A stretch of DNA of 64,000 nucleotides from Phaeobacter porticola (GCF_001888185.1 NZ_CP016366.1:62001-126000), one strand, 5' to 3'; counted from the stretch's first letter, positions 27,463 through 37,296 are shown. Numbers and translations: made by a program. The notes: generated by a model not told the origin, from the letters alone.

Positions 27463-28099
27463 CGTTATCGCCTTCGGCCGCGACGGCGCGGCCAGGACTT
27501 CCGGCTGGACCTTCCACGGCGCGAGGCCCGCATGGGCTGGTCTGGATGATAGCGCTGAGGCGGAAGTCACTCTGGCCTCGTTGAACGCTACGCCGCCATC
27601 CGGTCGCGGCGACATCCTCGCTCTGATCCAGACAACTGCCGTCCGCCACCAGGGGAACCGTGCCCTGCGCCAGGCTGGTCTGGGTGCCGACGACTGGCAG
27701 GTTCTGTTCCGGGCCCTGGTCGAGACCGAAAGCAGCTATAACCCGACTGCAGTGAGCCCGAAGGGCGCTTATGGATTGGGCCAATTGATGCCAGACACCG
27801 CCCGTGCCCTCGGCGTCGATCCGCACGACCCGTCCCAGAACCTCGACGGCGCGGCGCGCTATCTTCTGGAGCAACTCGCCACGTTCAAGGATATCGACCT
27901 GGCGCTGGCAGCCTACAACGCCGGGCCGCACCGCGTGGTCGAGTATTCCGGCATTCCGCCTTTCACCGAGACCCGCGACTACATCGCGCGCATCCACCGG
28001 AGCCGGTCCCAGTTGGCGGGCACATCCTTTTCCGCGCCGAACATCCGCGTCGCAGACCGCACCCCAAGTCGGACGCCGGTCCTCATCGATCTTCAGTAA
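27434..28099 (+). CDS. VirB1-like lytic transglycosylase
   Basis: The ATG at 27434 gives 221 residues. The SLT catalytic domain (about 75-180) includes the catalytic Glu in ALVETESSYNPTAVSPKGAYGLGQLMP and the later AYNAGPHRV motif. Such enzymes open the peptidoglycan for type IV secretion systems and are encoded next to VirB2/VirB3. The position directly before a pilin-like gene supports that role. Confidence 0.82.
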   Translation: MSSPSRSAADVIAFGRDGAARTSGWTFHGARPAWAGLDDSAEAEVTLASLNATPPSGRGDILALIQTTAVRHQGNRALRQAGLGADDWQVLFRALVETESSYNPTAVSPKGAYGLGQLMPDTARALGVDPHDPSQNLDGAARYLLEQLATFKDIDLALAAYNAGPHRVVEYSGIPPFTETRDYIARIHRSRSQLAGTSFSAPNIRVADRTPSRTPVLIDLQ

Positions 28100-28115
28100 A
28101 ACAAGGGAACTTCGC

Positions 28116-28397
28116 ATGCTTCGACATCGCTTCAGCCGCCTCTTGCCTGTCGCCACAACCCTGGCGGCTTTCGCAACGCCTGCCTTCGCGCAGGACTTGT
28201 CGCCGATCCAGACCATGCTGGAAACCGTCGAGGCCGCGCTCACCGGTCCCATCGGAATCGCGGTCGCCACGCTCGCGGTCATCGGCACCGGTTTCATGTG
28301 CATGATGGGACGGCTCAACTGGGGCTGGTTCGCCTCCGTCATCATCGGGATCGTGCTGATCTTCTCGGCCGGTACCATCGTCGACGGTTTCTCCTAA
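28116..28397 (+). CDS. VirB2/TrbC-like pilin
   Basis: A 93-residue prepilin has a cleavable signal (RLLPVATTLAAFATPAFAQ) and two hydrophobic helices (IGIAVATLAVIGTGFMCMMG and WGWFASVIIGIVLIFSAG) joined by a short basic loop, the normal layout of VirB2 pilins. It follows the transglycosylase by 16 bases. Confidence 0.82.
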   Translation: MLRHRFSRLLPVATTLAAFATPAFAQDLSPIQTMLETVEAALTGPIGIAVATLAVIGTGFMCMMGRLNWGWFASVIIGIVLIFSAGTIVDGFS

Positions 28398-28412
28398 GGC
28401 TGGAGAATAGAG

Positions 28413-28528
28413 TTGGCAGAACGATCCCCCCTCTTTTTGGGCCTCGCCCGACCGCCCAAGTATCTGGGCTTGCCCGTAGGATACCTGGTGGTGCTGGCGA
28501 CCGGGGTCGTTCTGCCGTTCATCTGGAC
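28413..28528 (+). pseudogene. VirB3-like gene, cut by IS21
   Basis: From a TTG start 15 bases after virB2 the frame encodes AERSPLFLGLARPPKYLGLP followed by a hydrophobic helix, the hallmark N terminus of VirB3 inner-membrane proteins. The IS21 end at 28529 interrupts it after about 38 residues, and the remainder is not found in the window. The rest of the transfer operon (virB4 onward) is absent. Confidence 0.75.
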
Positions 28529-28634
28529 TGTGAATCGGCATGCGAAATTGACCCACTTAGGTGGGTTATGAGCGAGTAAAATTGACCCACCTGTTTCGTT
28601 AACATCCGCGCTTCAAGTGCGGAGGAAAGAGCAG

Positions 28635-30143
28635 GTGTTATTGATGGAAAGTGTATCGAAGATCCGTCTGTGGGTGCTGGTTGAAGGGCGCAGTATCCGG
28701 TCTGTTGCGCGGGCGACGGGATTATCGCGCAACACGATCAAGAAGTATTTGAAGGATGAGAGCCCGCCGAGCTACCAGCGCCAGGCTCCACCGGTTCGGC
28801 ACAAACTGTGCAACGGGTTTGATCTCCGGCTTCAGGAACTGTTCGATCAGGACCAGAAGCGACCACGTCGGGAGCGGCGAACGGCCCAGAAGCTTTATGA
28901 GCAGCTCGTGGTGGAAGGCTACACCGGGTCCTATTCTCCAGTTCAGCGATTTGTCCGCGATCTGAAGCGGGCTGGCGCCGGTTCTGGCGATGCTTTTATC
29001 CCCCTGCATTTTGCTGCTGGTGACGCCCTTCAGTTTGACTGGAGCGAAGAACGGGTTGTCCTGGGCGGCGTTGAACAAAAGATCTAGGTTGCCCATTTCC
29101 GCCTGTGCCACAGCCGCAAGCCTTTGGTGATCGCCTATCCCGGCGAAGCCCAGGAGATGGTTCTGGATGCTTTTGTGCAGGCACTGTCTTTCTATGGCGG
29201 GGTTCCACGACGGGTGATCATTGATAACCCCAAGACCATGGTGACCTATGTGTCCCGCTCGAAGGACCGGATATTCCATCCCCGGTTCCTGGCTCTGATG
29301 AACCACTATGTGATGGAACCTGTTGCCTGCACGCCCGCAGCGGGTTGGGAGAAGGGGCAGGTCGAGAACCAGGTCCAGTTTTTGCGCGGCCGGTTGTTTG
29401 TGCCCAAGCCTGCCTTTGAAGATCTTGATGCGCTGAACAACTGGTTGCGCCTGCGCTGTGAAGAACTGGCCAATCGTCCCCATCCCGAACAGCAGGATCG
29501 CACGATTGCCGAGGTGTTCGAAGACGAACGCGCCGAGCTGCGCCCCTTGGGTCGGCCTTTTGACGGCTATGTTGAGAAGACGGTTCGTGTCCGATCCACT
29601 TGCCTGGTTCAATATGCCAGCAACCGCTACAGCGTCCCGTCCCACTTTGCCGGTCAACATGTGTCGCTGCGCGCTTATGCGGGCCGGATTATGCTGGTGT
29701 CGGGCCAGGATATCATCGCCGAGCATAAGCGCCGCTTCACCCGCAACGTCAGCTACTTTGAACCCTGGCACTATGTTCCTCTGCTGGATCGCAAGCCCGG
29801 CGCCCTACGCAATGGCGCACCCTTCGTGGACTGGCAACTGCCTGAGGCCATGCACCAGATCAGGGAACATTACATGGCAGACAAGGGCGGGGATCGGGAG
29901 TTCGTTGATCTGCTTCTGCTCGTCCAGGATCACGGGATCGAGGTTGTCGAGATGGCTTGTGAACTGGCCGTGGCACAAAACACCCTCCGCCTGCCCGCCA
30001 TCATCAACCTGATTAACCAGTTGGTGGAGCCGGTCATCACGCCGCTCAGCGAAGCCTATGCCTATCCGCAACTGACCCTGCGACCCGAGGCCGACTGCAA
30101 GCGCTATGAGATCCTGTGCTCGACTGAGGAGGTTGCCGCATGA
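28635..30143 (+). pseudogene. istA: istA transposase with in-frame amber codon
   Basis: IstA is the DDE transposase of IS21. The N-terminal helix-turn-helix is SIRSVARATGLSRNTIKKYL, and the core begins at FDWSEERVVLGG. An in-frame TAG at 29085-29087 splits the gene; the frame continues unchanged with VAHFRLCHSRKPL. From family memory the position is normally a coding residue and CAG (Gln) to TAG is the simplest change. Starts at GTG 28635 (GGAGG nine bases upstream) or ATG 28644 are possible. The stop overlaps istB by four bases. Activity would require readthrough. Confidence 0.85.
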
Positions 30144-30871
30144 ACGCCCTGATCGACCAACTGACCGCCCTGAGGTTGCACGGAATGGCAGCTTGCGCAC
30201 ATGATTTGCTGTCCGCGCGCAAGCCACCAAGTCTGACCACAGCGATAAAGCAACTGATCGACGCGGAGACTGTAGAGCGGCGGGCGCGCTCTATCCAGTA
30301 TCAAATGAGGATCGCGAAGTTCCCCCATCATAAGGACTTCGCCACCTTCGATTATGGTGCTGCCGCCATCACCCAGACCCAGATCGAACCGTTCTGCACA
30401 GGGCAGTTCACCCAAGAGGCGCACAACCTCATCCTGGTGGGCGGAACCGGCACCGGCAAAACCCATATCGCCATCGCTTTGGGCACCACCCTGATCACCA
30501 ACGGCAAGAAGGCACGCTTCTTCAACGCCGTCGATCTGATCAACGCCCTGATCAAGGAACAGGCCGAGGGCAATGCCGGGAAGATCATCCGGCAACTCTC
30601 GGCTCTGGATTGCGTCATCATCGACGAGCTGGGCTACATCCCGTTCCCCAAGTCTGGCGGAGCATTGCTGTTCCATCTGATCAGCAAGCTCTACGAGAAA
30701 ACCAGCGTCATCATCACCACCAACCTGGAGTTCGGAGAGTGGGTCTCGGTCTTTGGCGATGCCAAGATGACCACCGCGCTGCTGGATCGCGTCACCCACC
30801 ATTGCGCAATCATCGAAACCGGCAACACGTCCTATCGCTTTGCTCAGAGCAAAAGCCGCAGAGAAAAGTAA
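30140..30871 (+). CDS. istB: IS21 helper ATPase IstB
   Basis: The 243-residue AAA+ helper assists IstA in target capture. Walker A is GGTGTGKT (101-108), Walker B is [10 protein letters not shown], and an Arg-rich sensor region lies near the end. It is intact and identical to the copy at 60977-61708. It overlaps istA by four bases. Confidence 0.93.
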   Translation: MNALIDQLTALRLHGMAACAHDLLSARKPPSLTTAIKQLIDAETVERRARSIQYQMRIAKFPHHKDFATFDYGAAAITQTQIEPFCTGQFTQEAHNLILVGGTGTGKTHIAIALGTTLITNGKKARFFNAVDLINALIKEQAEGNAGKIIRQLSALDCVIIDELGYIPFPKSGGALLFHLISKLYEKTSVIITTNLEFGEWVSVFGDAKMTTALLDRVTHHCAIIETGNTSYRFAQSKSRREK

Positions 30872-30882
30872 CCGTCCCGAAA

Positions 30883-30936
30883 GCAAAGCCCCCAGACGGA
30901 CTCGCTATATGAGGGCGGCCCGCCTGGGGGCTTTGC
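30883..30936 (+). terminator. Strong hairpin after istB
   Basis: A 13-bp perfect stem GCAAAGCCCCCAG/CTGGGGGCTTTGC brackets a 28-base loop just after istB and inside the IS. It probably terminates istAB transcription and may also block incoming transcription. Confidence 0.65.
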
Positions 30937-30998
30937 GCCACATGGGGTGGGTCAATTTTAAATGCTGAAACCGGGTCAACTTTGAACGCTCATTGACA

Positions 30999-31126
30999 TT
31001 CGCTTGCAACCAAGACAGGAACTGGCCTGCATAAAGACAATAATTGCGCACGACAGTCGGACTGTAGCGCTGTTCTTGCAAAGCCTCGCGAAGTTTCAGA
31101 AGTGCTTTGGGGGGTGATGATAACAT
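30999..31126 (-). pseudogene. Tyrosine-recombinase/integrase N-terminal stub
   Basis: The minus frame from ATG 31126 encodes LLKLREALQEQRYSPTVVRN and then YCLYAGQFLSWLQ, the SAM-like DNA-binding N terminus of XerC/integrase-type recombinases. It is cut after about 42 residues by the right end of IS21 copy 1; the catalytic domain is missing. Upstream, 31127-31431 contains only a GGTTGGTTAACCCAACC-like palindromic stretch and no gene I can support. Confidence 0.6.
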
Positions 31127-31431
31127 CGGGTTCTCCTTGGGTTGGTTAACCCAACCAAGAAGCCCCTAGCTAAAGTTCGAAAGCAAATTGCCCTCGACTG
31201 ATCCTGCAAACAACCGCCGTTCGCGCAAAGCGCAGCAAATCCAACGAAAGAGCCCTCAGCCGCCATCCCCCAGCAGGTGGGATGCTGCAGGCGCACGAGG
31301 TCGGTCACAGCCCAAAGCAGACCGTGCGGTAGCCAAGGAATTGAAGATACAAAGGCTTATCTGATTTTCCACCTCAGTTTACCATGCTATGTACTTTGAG
31401 CGTTTTGTTGCGCAGCTTAGGAGGCAGATAG

Positions 31432-31753
31432 ATGGCACTTAAGCTACCAGATCAGAGATGGACTTCCCTTGATCGAAAGCCAAATCGCTGCGGCAAAAGA
31501 TGGTTCACATTTTGGCATTGATTCCAGCAACTTAAAGGTTCTGTTGCAGGGCGAAATTTACCAAGGGATGGCCATCATAGAGATCAATAGTAAAATTGAC
31601 ACAGGAGCATTTGCGAGAGTTCAACATGCGGTTCGGGCCAAGACACTAGACTTCATAGGTGTTTTGCCCAATACTCAGTTGCGTTCCCCTATTGTTCTCC
31701 AAGACGCCCAAATATGCACGTTCGGTCCAGTTGGGCCAACAAAGCAGTTCTAG
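31432..31753 (+). pseudogene. Unrecognised small gene, probably frameshifted
   Basis: An AGGAGG precedes ATG 31432, whose frame (MALKLPDQRWTSL) stops after about 29 codons. A neighbouring frame continues as IESQIAAAKDGSHFGIDSSN to 31753. Joining the two frames near 31468 would give a protein of about 107 residues. I do not recognise it. The interval 31754-31927 holds nothing clear. Confidence 0.3.
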
Positions 31754-31927
31754 CGCCAAAAAATCATGAGCTAGCAGCCGCTGAATGGATAGCGCCCTGA
31801 ATGTTGAGCAGGAGGCGACCAGTTGCATCTAACGTGTTTGACCACCACGCGATAAAGGATCATTATGCTATTTATCCGAGCAAAAATCTTATTAGCACCA
31901 TTTTGCTCTTAACAGGAGTCGCCCTCC

Positions 31928-32347
31928 ATGAAGGCAGTTGTTACGGTTATTGCTTTTTTACTGGCTTGCCTAGCCGTTGCAACATTGTGGTCAATTGTCG
32001 CGGCGCTTGGGTCGCCGCGGGACATAGGCTTTACCGCGTTTATGGTGCAGACTGGCACGATTTTTGGGCTTGTAACCACCGCTAGCGCCGTTCCGGTCTT
32101 GGCAGTTTACGCTGTTGCGACCCACCATAACATGGTCAGTTACCACTTGGCGGCTATGGTGGGATTTTTTCTGGGTGCCGGATTGTTCGTCGTATTTTTC
32201 TCGACTTGGTTCTCCGGGTCACGCGTGCTCGAGTACATTAAGCTGATCAGCGCTGGTGGCGGATTAGGGCTATTCGGCGGGATGACCTTCTTATTTTGTA
32301 AGTTTCGCTTAGGCCAAATGGTGAGCAATCGAAAATTTGCTCGTTAA
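31928..32347 (+). CDS. Small membrane protein, unknown function
   Basis: The 139-residue product has four hydrophobic helices (about residues 3-25, 37-60, 72-95 and 105-128) and a short basic tail (NRKFAR). CAGGAG precedes the ATG. Nothing in the sequence points to a specific function. It lies in a stretch of mixed gene debris that includes toxin-immunity-like genes. Confidence 0.55.
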   Translation: MKAVVTVIAFLLACLAVATLWSIVAALGSPRDIGFTAFMVQTGTIFGLVTTASAVPVLAVYAVATHHNMVSYHLAAMVGFFLGAGLFVVFFSTWFSGSRVLEYIKLISAGGGLGLFGGMTFLFCKFRLGQMVSNRKFAR

Positions 32348-32533
32348 GGCTGGCGCTGATGACATCGAAAGTAGTAGCTTCTTAGATGCATTCAAAAATA
32401 CGGAGAGGCTGAAATGCTCCACCGTCTGCGCCAACCAAAGGTACCCAGTCACATCAAGTTTGCGCGGGTAGTGAGATCGATTTGGGCTGAGGCCATGATA
32501 TTCGGTTTAGCCCTCTCAGTAAGGCCTGTCTTA

Positions 32534-32884
32534 TCAGCGTTGCAGCCAAAGCTGAAATGCCAAAACCGCAGTCATAATCAAAAAGAAACAGCAAAGACCC
32601 AGCCCAGCGGATCGCGCGGTGGACTTGAGTCCGGGCCGCATAATGGTTTGCGCCATACGGGATTTGGTCCCGCTGCGCTGAATGGCGTTCTGTACCGCCT
32701 GAATAAACCAGCCCCAGATGGCCGGTTGAGCAAAAGCAAAGGCAATTCCACCCAGCAAAACAAAACTAACTTTTGAGACTCGCGCTGCCAACTCTCTGTC
32801 GCCACCATAGAATGGAAGAATAGTCTCTCCCACAACGCCAAGCGCGATAAGAAGAACAAAAAAAATAGCGGACAGTTTCAACAT
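32534..32884 (-). CDS. Small membrane protein, unknown function
   Basis: The 116-residue product has three hydrophobic helices (N-terminal LSAIFFVLLIALGVVG, VSFVLLGGIAFAFAQPAIWG and C-terminal LCCFFLIMTAVLAFQLWL), joined by a basic loop (RSGTKSRMAQTIMRPGLKS). No family was recognised. It is transcribed in the same direction as the SMI1/KNR4 gene but is not adjacent to it. Confidence 0.5.
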   Translation of the reverse strand: MLKLSAIFFVLLIALGVVGETILPFYGGDRELAARVSKVSFVLLGGIAFAFAQPAIWGWFIQAVQNAIQRSGTKSRMAQTIMRPGLKSTARSAGLGLCCFFLIMTAVLAFQLWLQR

Positions 32885-33054
32885 ATTAGGGTTTTAAGCA
32901 GCGCCATCACCGACGGCAAGTCTCGTGCTGCCCAAGAACTTCATATCATCATGGCCAAGCGCAGTAAGCTCTGCGAGTGAGGGTAAACTCGACCAGCATG
33001 TCAGGCCAGGCATCGCGATACGTCGCGTGCCATTTTTCGAGAGTTGAAACACCG

Positions 33055-33573
33055 CTACAGGTTGTCCCAGTCATCAAGGTTGTAGAGAAACCCGAACAAC
33101 GTATCCGCGCAGCGGGCCAGACCCTGAGTGTTGTTGCCTGTCCCCCAAGGGTCACTGGCCGTTTCCCAAAGATATACGGCATTGTCCGTTGGGTCGGTGC
33201 CATTGGCCAAAAGGTTGGTGTGGCCTGCGTCTGCTGTGCCGATAAACACCATATCATGGGGAAAGCGGTCGGGAAATTCACGGCCTTTTCGAAATATCTC
33301 GAAGTTGTCGATGACAGATTGCAACGGTTGGAACGGCACCTGTAGTTCATGTTTGGTCTGTGCGCCGTCTGGCCAAGTCGCCAGAAAGTAATAGCCAAAC
33401 CCATGTTCAAATTCGCCAGCCGTTTCCAACAGTTCTTTGTACTGGGTGGGCAGACGACAACCCGTCTTTTCTAACAGCTTTTCGAAATGCGCCTTGTTCC
33501 AAAACAGGGTGGCAGGCGCATAATCGGGGTCCTTTTTGAAGCGGGACAAAGCCATATCGAGCGTGATTTCCAT
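33055..33573 (-). CDS. SMI1/KNR4 (SUKH) family immunity-like protein
   Basis: The 172-residue protein shows the SUKH signature: an N-terminal helix pair (FWNKAHFEKLLEKTGCRLPTQYKELLETAGEFE), a strand block with FGYYFLATW and a C-terminal region with NAVYLWETASDPW. Members of this family often serve as immunity proteins against polymorphic toxins, and a decayed WHH-nuclease remnant lies 1.2 kb away at 34734. The cognate toxin cannot be named. Confidence 0.65.
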   Translation of the reverse strand: MEITLDMALSRFKKDPDYAPATLFWNKAHFEKLLEKTGCRLPTQYKELLETAGEFEHGFGYYFLATWPDGAQTKHELQVPFQPLQSVIDNFEIFRKGREFPDRFPHDMVFIGTADAGHTNLLANGTDPTDNAVYLWETASDPWGTGNNTQGLARCADTLFGFLYNLDDWDNL

Positions 33574-34050
33574 GTGATCGCCTTAATTTAGTGGCCTTCG
33601 GGCTATACTTGCACCACCAAAGTGCGGAACGCCACCGTTGCGAACGCGGGCCGACTGACGGGCTTGTTGGCAATCGCCATCCCAATGGGAAGACCAGAAC
33701 CAGATGGCGCCCATGTCCGCAAGGTCAATGGACAAAACAAGGTGTCACCACCTAAAATCGCCGTTGTCATATCAATCAGACAAGTCGCCGTATCTTGTCA
33801 CGGCGGGCCTGTTCTGCGAGACCAAAGTCACCGGTTTCAGCGTTGGTAGAGCGGTCCCCGCGCATCGGTAGTTCGACGCAACCTTTCGCTGCGTTGGAAA
33901 CTGGTCAGTTTGAAGCGGTCAATAACAAGACAACCGAAACCCTTGACAACTCAGCTGCCAATAAGGTCGCATTCAACTTTTTCAGTCCGGATCGTTTTTT
34001 GGGTCATAAATACGCTGACTTTGATCGCTACAACACATTGGGGAAACTAG
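33574..34050. other. Stretch without a supportable gene
   Basis: Several short frames exist on both strands (for example a 55-codon minus frame at 33604-33770 and a plus frame containing NSAANKVAFNFFSPDRF near 33950). None has a clear start, ribosome site or recognisable motif. The region looks like decayed coding DNA. Confidence 0.4.
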
Positions 34051-34713
34051 ATGCAGCAACGGCGCCTTTGGCAGATGGCCCTATCACTCTTCCTCTTGGT
34101 ACCCAGTACGATACATGCGCAAAACCCCAGCTCCTTGGAAAAATCCACCATCGAACGTCTTGAAATCGCTACAGATTGGCTGGTGCGCAACGGTGCGTTT
34201 GTCCTGGATATGCGCGGCAAGGAATTCCTGAAATCCAAGCTGACTGAACAGGGGCCGGTTCTTTTGTGGGTTACCCCGCAGGTGGATACCAAAGACACAA
34301 TTGCCCAGTTCCGTATCAAAGCAGGCGGATATAACTACGATATCGAAGCCATCTACCGCGAAACCCTGAACGATCAAAAAATTGTCTATTGGGTCACCCA
34401 TATCACCGCACAAGACTGGGTAACCCCGCTGCGCGGTTGCCGTTTCCATATCAGCACACCGCAAGATGATGGCAAACAGATTGTACTGCTGTCATCAGAA
34501 CGGTTTATTCCGTCATATAAAACCGCCAAAGGGGTGGTCTTTGCCTTGCCGCAGGATGATCTGGACATCCTCTATAAACTGCAGGCATGGCGCTTTCCAA
34601 TGTGTTTTTCCGGAACAGATTTATCTAAGAACGAAGTCACCCATGATGCACAAGGCAGGCTGACGACTGCTCCAGCGACATCCTTTGAAGGGGGCTGTTG
34701 CACTAACCATTGA
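34051..34713 (+). CDS. Exported protein, unknown function
   Basis: The 220-residue product begins with a signal peptide (RLWQMALSLFLLVPSTIHAQ). The mature part is mixed alpha/beta with aromatic-rich strands (YNYDIEAIYRETL, KIVYWVTHITAQDW) and two late cysteines in GGCCTNH at the very end. I do not recognise the family. Its neighbours suggest a periplasmic component of, or immunity to, a toxin system, but that is only context. Confidence 0.5.
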   Translation: MQQRRLWQMALSLFLLVPSTIHAQNPSSLEKSTIERLEIATDWLVRNGAFVLDMRGKEFLKSKLTEQGPVLLWVTPQVDTKDTIAQFRIKAGGYNYDIEAIYRETLNDQKIVYWVTHITAQDWVTPLRGCRFHISTPQDDGKQIVLLSSERFIPSYKTAKGVVFALPQDDLDILYKLQAWRFPMCFSGTDLSKNEVTHDAQGRLTTAPATSFEGGCCTNH

Positions 34714-34733
34714 GAAGTACCTCACACCTTTAC

Positions 34734-34967
34734 ATGGCACAATATATGCATTTAGGGCGTCCAAATGTTGTCGATATCAAGATGACCGGGGACCGTAACC
34801 TTGATGAAGCCCTTGCTAATGGAGCATCCTTTCGAGCGAACACGCCTCAAGGCTATAGTTGGCGCCGCGGCAATGATGGGACAAGCATGTTGAAGCTGGT
34901 TGTGAGTGTTGCACTGAGGCGGTGGGTGACGCTAGTGATCAACCTTCGCCTGCCAGTTCGGACTTGA
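34734..34967 (+). pseudogene. Remnant of a WHH-family nuclease toxin domain
   Basis: The frame encodes VDIKMTGDRNLDEALANGAS and then NTPQGYSWRRGNDGTSMLKL. This resembles the WHH subgroup of HNH/Endonuclease VII toxins, where one expects a GYTWHH motif followed by MQLV and a later H-x-x-x-x-H. Here the histidines are replaced (WRR) and the downstream part is out of frame. It is therefore judged a dead fragment of a polymorphic toxin C terminus. The following 34968-35318 shows no gene. Confidence 0.45.
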
Positions 34968-35318
34968 TGCCGGTTGGGTTCACCTTGGCCCGGGTCGCTC
35001 GCAGCCCAATCACGACAGTCAGGCAGGGCGCAGCGCAAGCGCCGCTGCGAGCGCGAAAGCCTCCCGAAAGCGGACCTTCAAGCCTGTAAAATTGATCCAG
35101 GCGATACTGCGATCAGTGTAGACGTCAGCGACGCGGAGATAGCAACCTTTGCAAAGTAGTGGAATCTGCCAGCCAGGCGGCGGTCCCATGCTACACGAGC
35201 AACGGATGGAGCAGACCTTCGCCGCAAGTGCAGCCACTAACCATCATCGAACGGACGGGATGCGGACAAAGCGCCATTTCGCTGCGGTTGCTCCAATGGC
35301 TGCTTACGGGGATCAGTC

Positions 35319-37040
35319 TTAATCCTTGCCCCAGATGGCAAGACTTTCAGGGATTGTGTTGATCCCTCGCTTTTCCAATTCTTGCAGCAACTTTCGGGGT
35401 TTCGGTTCATTAACCTCATGTTCTAGCCCGACGATGCATGTGAGATTTGGCAATAGGTCTAGGTCGACCGCAGCCTTGTTTGTAACTGGAACTGGGCCAT
35501 CACCGCCCCCTGGATCCCAGAAGGGCACCATCTGCTCGATCACGCCACCTCCCCCCCCATCAAGGCCCGATTTTTGGGTCAACACCTCGACATGGGAGAG
35601 CAACTCACCTGGAATCGCGAGGTTTTTGAAGTAGGTCATGGCTTCAGGGATAACGTCGTAGCCATCATCCTCAATGGAGAATTCGCGTTTCGTCCATTCT
35701 TCTGCAAATTGCCGGATGTCAAAGAGCGGGAGCAGGCGCTTTTGGACATACATCAATTCGTCAATCACCATGAGCTTCAAGCCAATATCTTTGAAGCGGT
35801 TGTCAGACGCCTTGGGCATTGGAAAGGCAACCGGTTGCGTCTTGATGGCGTCAGCCTTCGCCAAAGCCTCCTTAAGGGGCGCGGCAAGGTCCACGGGCAA
35901 GGCCCTTTCGATTATCTCTACCGTTTTACGCGCGCCGTTGGCTTTGGCGAGGTGCTTGGCAGCGGCGGTGAATTGCTCCGCTCGGACCGAGTCAAATCCG
36001 GTTTCAATCTGTTTGAGCCGCGCCTTCGCCGCTTTAAGTCTTTCGCGGCTGAATTGCTCTGCCTGCTGAGGGGAGATCGAATTGTCCGGCCCGTCAAAGC
36101 CCTCGGCAATTCTGGCCTCTTCACGTGCGATGCCGTCCAGCGCCTTTTGAGCCTCTTCTTCTGCCGTGCCGATTGTCAGGTCCAAAGGATCAAAGGCAAA
36201 AACCCGTGCTAGGTTGGAAAGGTTTTCACGCGGCCAGACTGCCGCGTCCGCCAACACATGCGCCATAATCTTTGGACCGTACTTCTGAAACGGATCTTCG
36301 CGCCACGCGTAAAAACCTGTCATGTTTTGCCCGATCCAACCATAGGGACCGCGTTCGGGATCGTGGCCGGGATCTCGGAAAATATCTTGGATCAAACTCC
36401 CGGCCTCATCGACGAGACTGGGATGATCCCCTAGGATCGAGACGATCAAGTTGGAGTCGAGGTAAGCAAAGCGCCTCAACAGCTTCGGAACTAGGTGTGC
36501 GGCCTCCGCGCTCAGGCGTCTGCCCTGGGGGCCAAAATCCGTATGATGGAAGTAGCTGAGCAGCGCGGCTTCAGCCACCTCGCCAAGGGTGCCTTTAGCG
36601 CCCGGCAAGGGCGTGTTTGTCATGACCCGGTCGGGCACATCCAACAGGGCGCGGATCAACTTCAGGTGTTCAGCGTGGATCAGGTTAAGCTGCTGTTGCG
36701 TCGCTTGCCGTGCACCGTGGCCAGTCAGGTACTTGCCAGAGGCGAAGCAGATCGCAAAGCGGTAGACCGACACGTCGGTGCTGTTTCCGTCAACGTTGGA
36801 GCTACCGAAAAGCCTGTTGAAAAGACCCCTTGGCTTGGGCGCAGGCTCAGACCCCAGAACAGCACGCAGGTTGACTAAGTGATCTTGGAACATCCCTTCA
36901 TAATCTGAAACATCGCGACCGATGCATTTGGCCCAGTCAGCATGAATGAGTTGTACGGTTGCACTATTGAAGTCGGAATCGACGAGATGTTTTGACGTAA
37001 GAAGGACCACAATATTATCCTTATCGGTTTCCCCAATCAT
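35319..37040 (-). CDS. Large soluble protein with DUF6892-like C-terminal domain
   Basis: The 573-residue product has no signal or membrane segment. A helical middle (about 290-400) is rich in Ala/Glu/Lys. From about residue 425 it reads RFKDIGLKLMVIDELMYVQK and then DGYDVIPEAMTYFKNLAIP, which matches what I remember of DUF6892, a domain seen in proteins near polymorphic toxins. A Gly-rich linker (DGGGGG) follows. The function is unknown; an immunity or accessory role is context-based inference. Confidence 0.6.
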   Translation of the reverse strand: MIGETDKDNIVVLLTSKHLVDSDFNSATVQLIHADWAKCIGRDVSDYEGMFQDHLVNLRAVLGSEPAPKPRGLFNRLFGSSNVDGNSTDVSVYRFAICFASGKYLTGHGARQATQQQLNLIHAEHLKLIRALLDVPDRVMTNTPLPGAKGTLGEVAEAALLSYFHHTDFGPQGRRLSAEAAHLVPKLLRRFAYLDSNLIVSILGDHPSLVDEAGSLIQDIFRDPGHDPERGPYGWIGQNMTGFYAWREDPFQKYGPKIMAHVLADAAVWPRENLSNLARVFAFDPLDLTIGTAEEEAQKALDGIAREEARIAEGFDGPDNSISPQQAEQFSRERLKAAKARLKQIETGFDSVRAEQFTAAAKHLAKANGARKTVEIIERALPVDLAAPLKEALAKADAIKTQPVAFPMPKASDNRFKDIGLKLMVIDELMYVQKRLLPLFDIRQFAEEWTKREFSIEDDGYDVIPEAMTYFKNLAIPGELLSHVEVLTQKSGLDGGGGGVIEQMVPFWDPGGGDGPVPVTNKAAVDLDLLPNLTCIVGLEHEVNEPKPRKLLQELEKRGINTIPESLAIWGKD

Positions 37041-37296
37041 TTAACCCAGCGCTGATGATTGCAAAAGTAGACTTTCATGCAAAGCGCAGCATCCGGTAAA
37101 ATGGGCTCGTTTCTGGCTTGCGGCGATGCACCAGCAGAGTTGCAGCGTGCGCGCACATGTTCCCGGTCCTCAGAGGACGCCAGCCCAAAGTGACCGATGC
37201 GAAGCAAGGTTGGCTCTCGTTGCCGCACATGCACAAATCGCGCCTCGACTTCCCGGAACCGGACATTCAAGCTGTCAAACGCGGCTTTTTGCCTTC

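Larger units (their letters stand above)
28529..30998 (+). mobile_element. IS21-family element, copy 1
   Basis: The element is 2470 bp and identical in extent and encoded proteins to the inverted copy at 60850-63319. The left end starts TGTGAATCGGCATGCG; the right end finishes CGCTCATTGACA. Repeats of the core AATTGACCCAC occur twice near the left end and inverted near the right end, the multiple terminal repeats typical of IS21. The termini were set by where the two copies stop matching. Flanks ATCTGGAC and TTCGCTTG are not duplicates of each other. Confidence 0.93.

Noticed and set aside
28722-29771. A 349-codon minus-strand frame inside IS21, repeated in copy 2 at 62077-63126
   Set aside because: It is the exact antisense of istA and repeats only because the IS is repeated.
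33604-33770. A 55-codon minus-strand frame
   Set aside because: It has no ribosome site or recognisable motif, and the opposite strand has an equally open frame.
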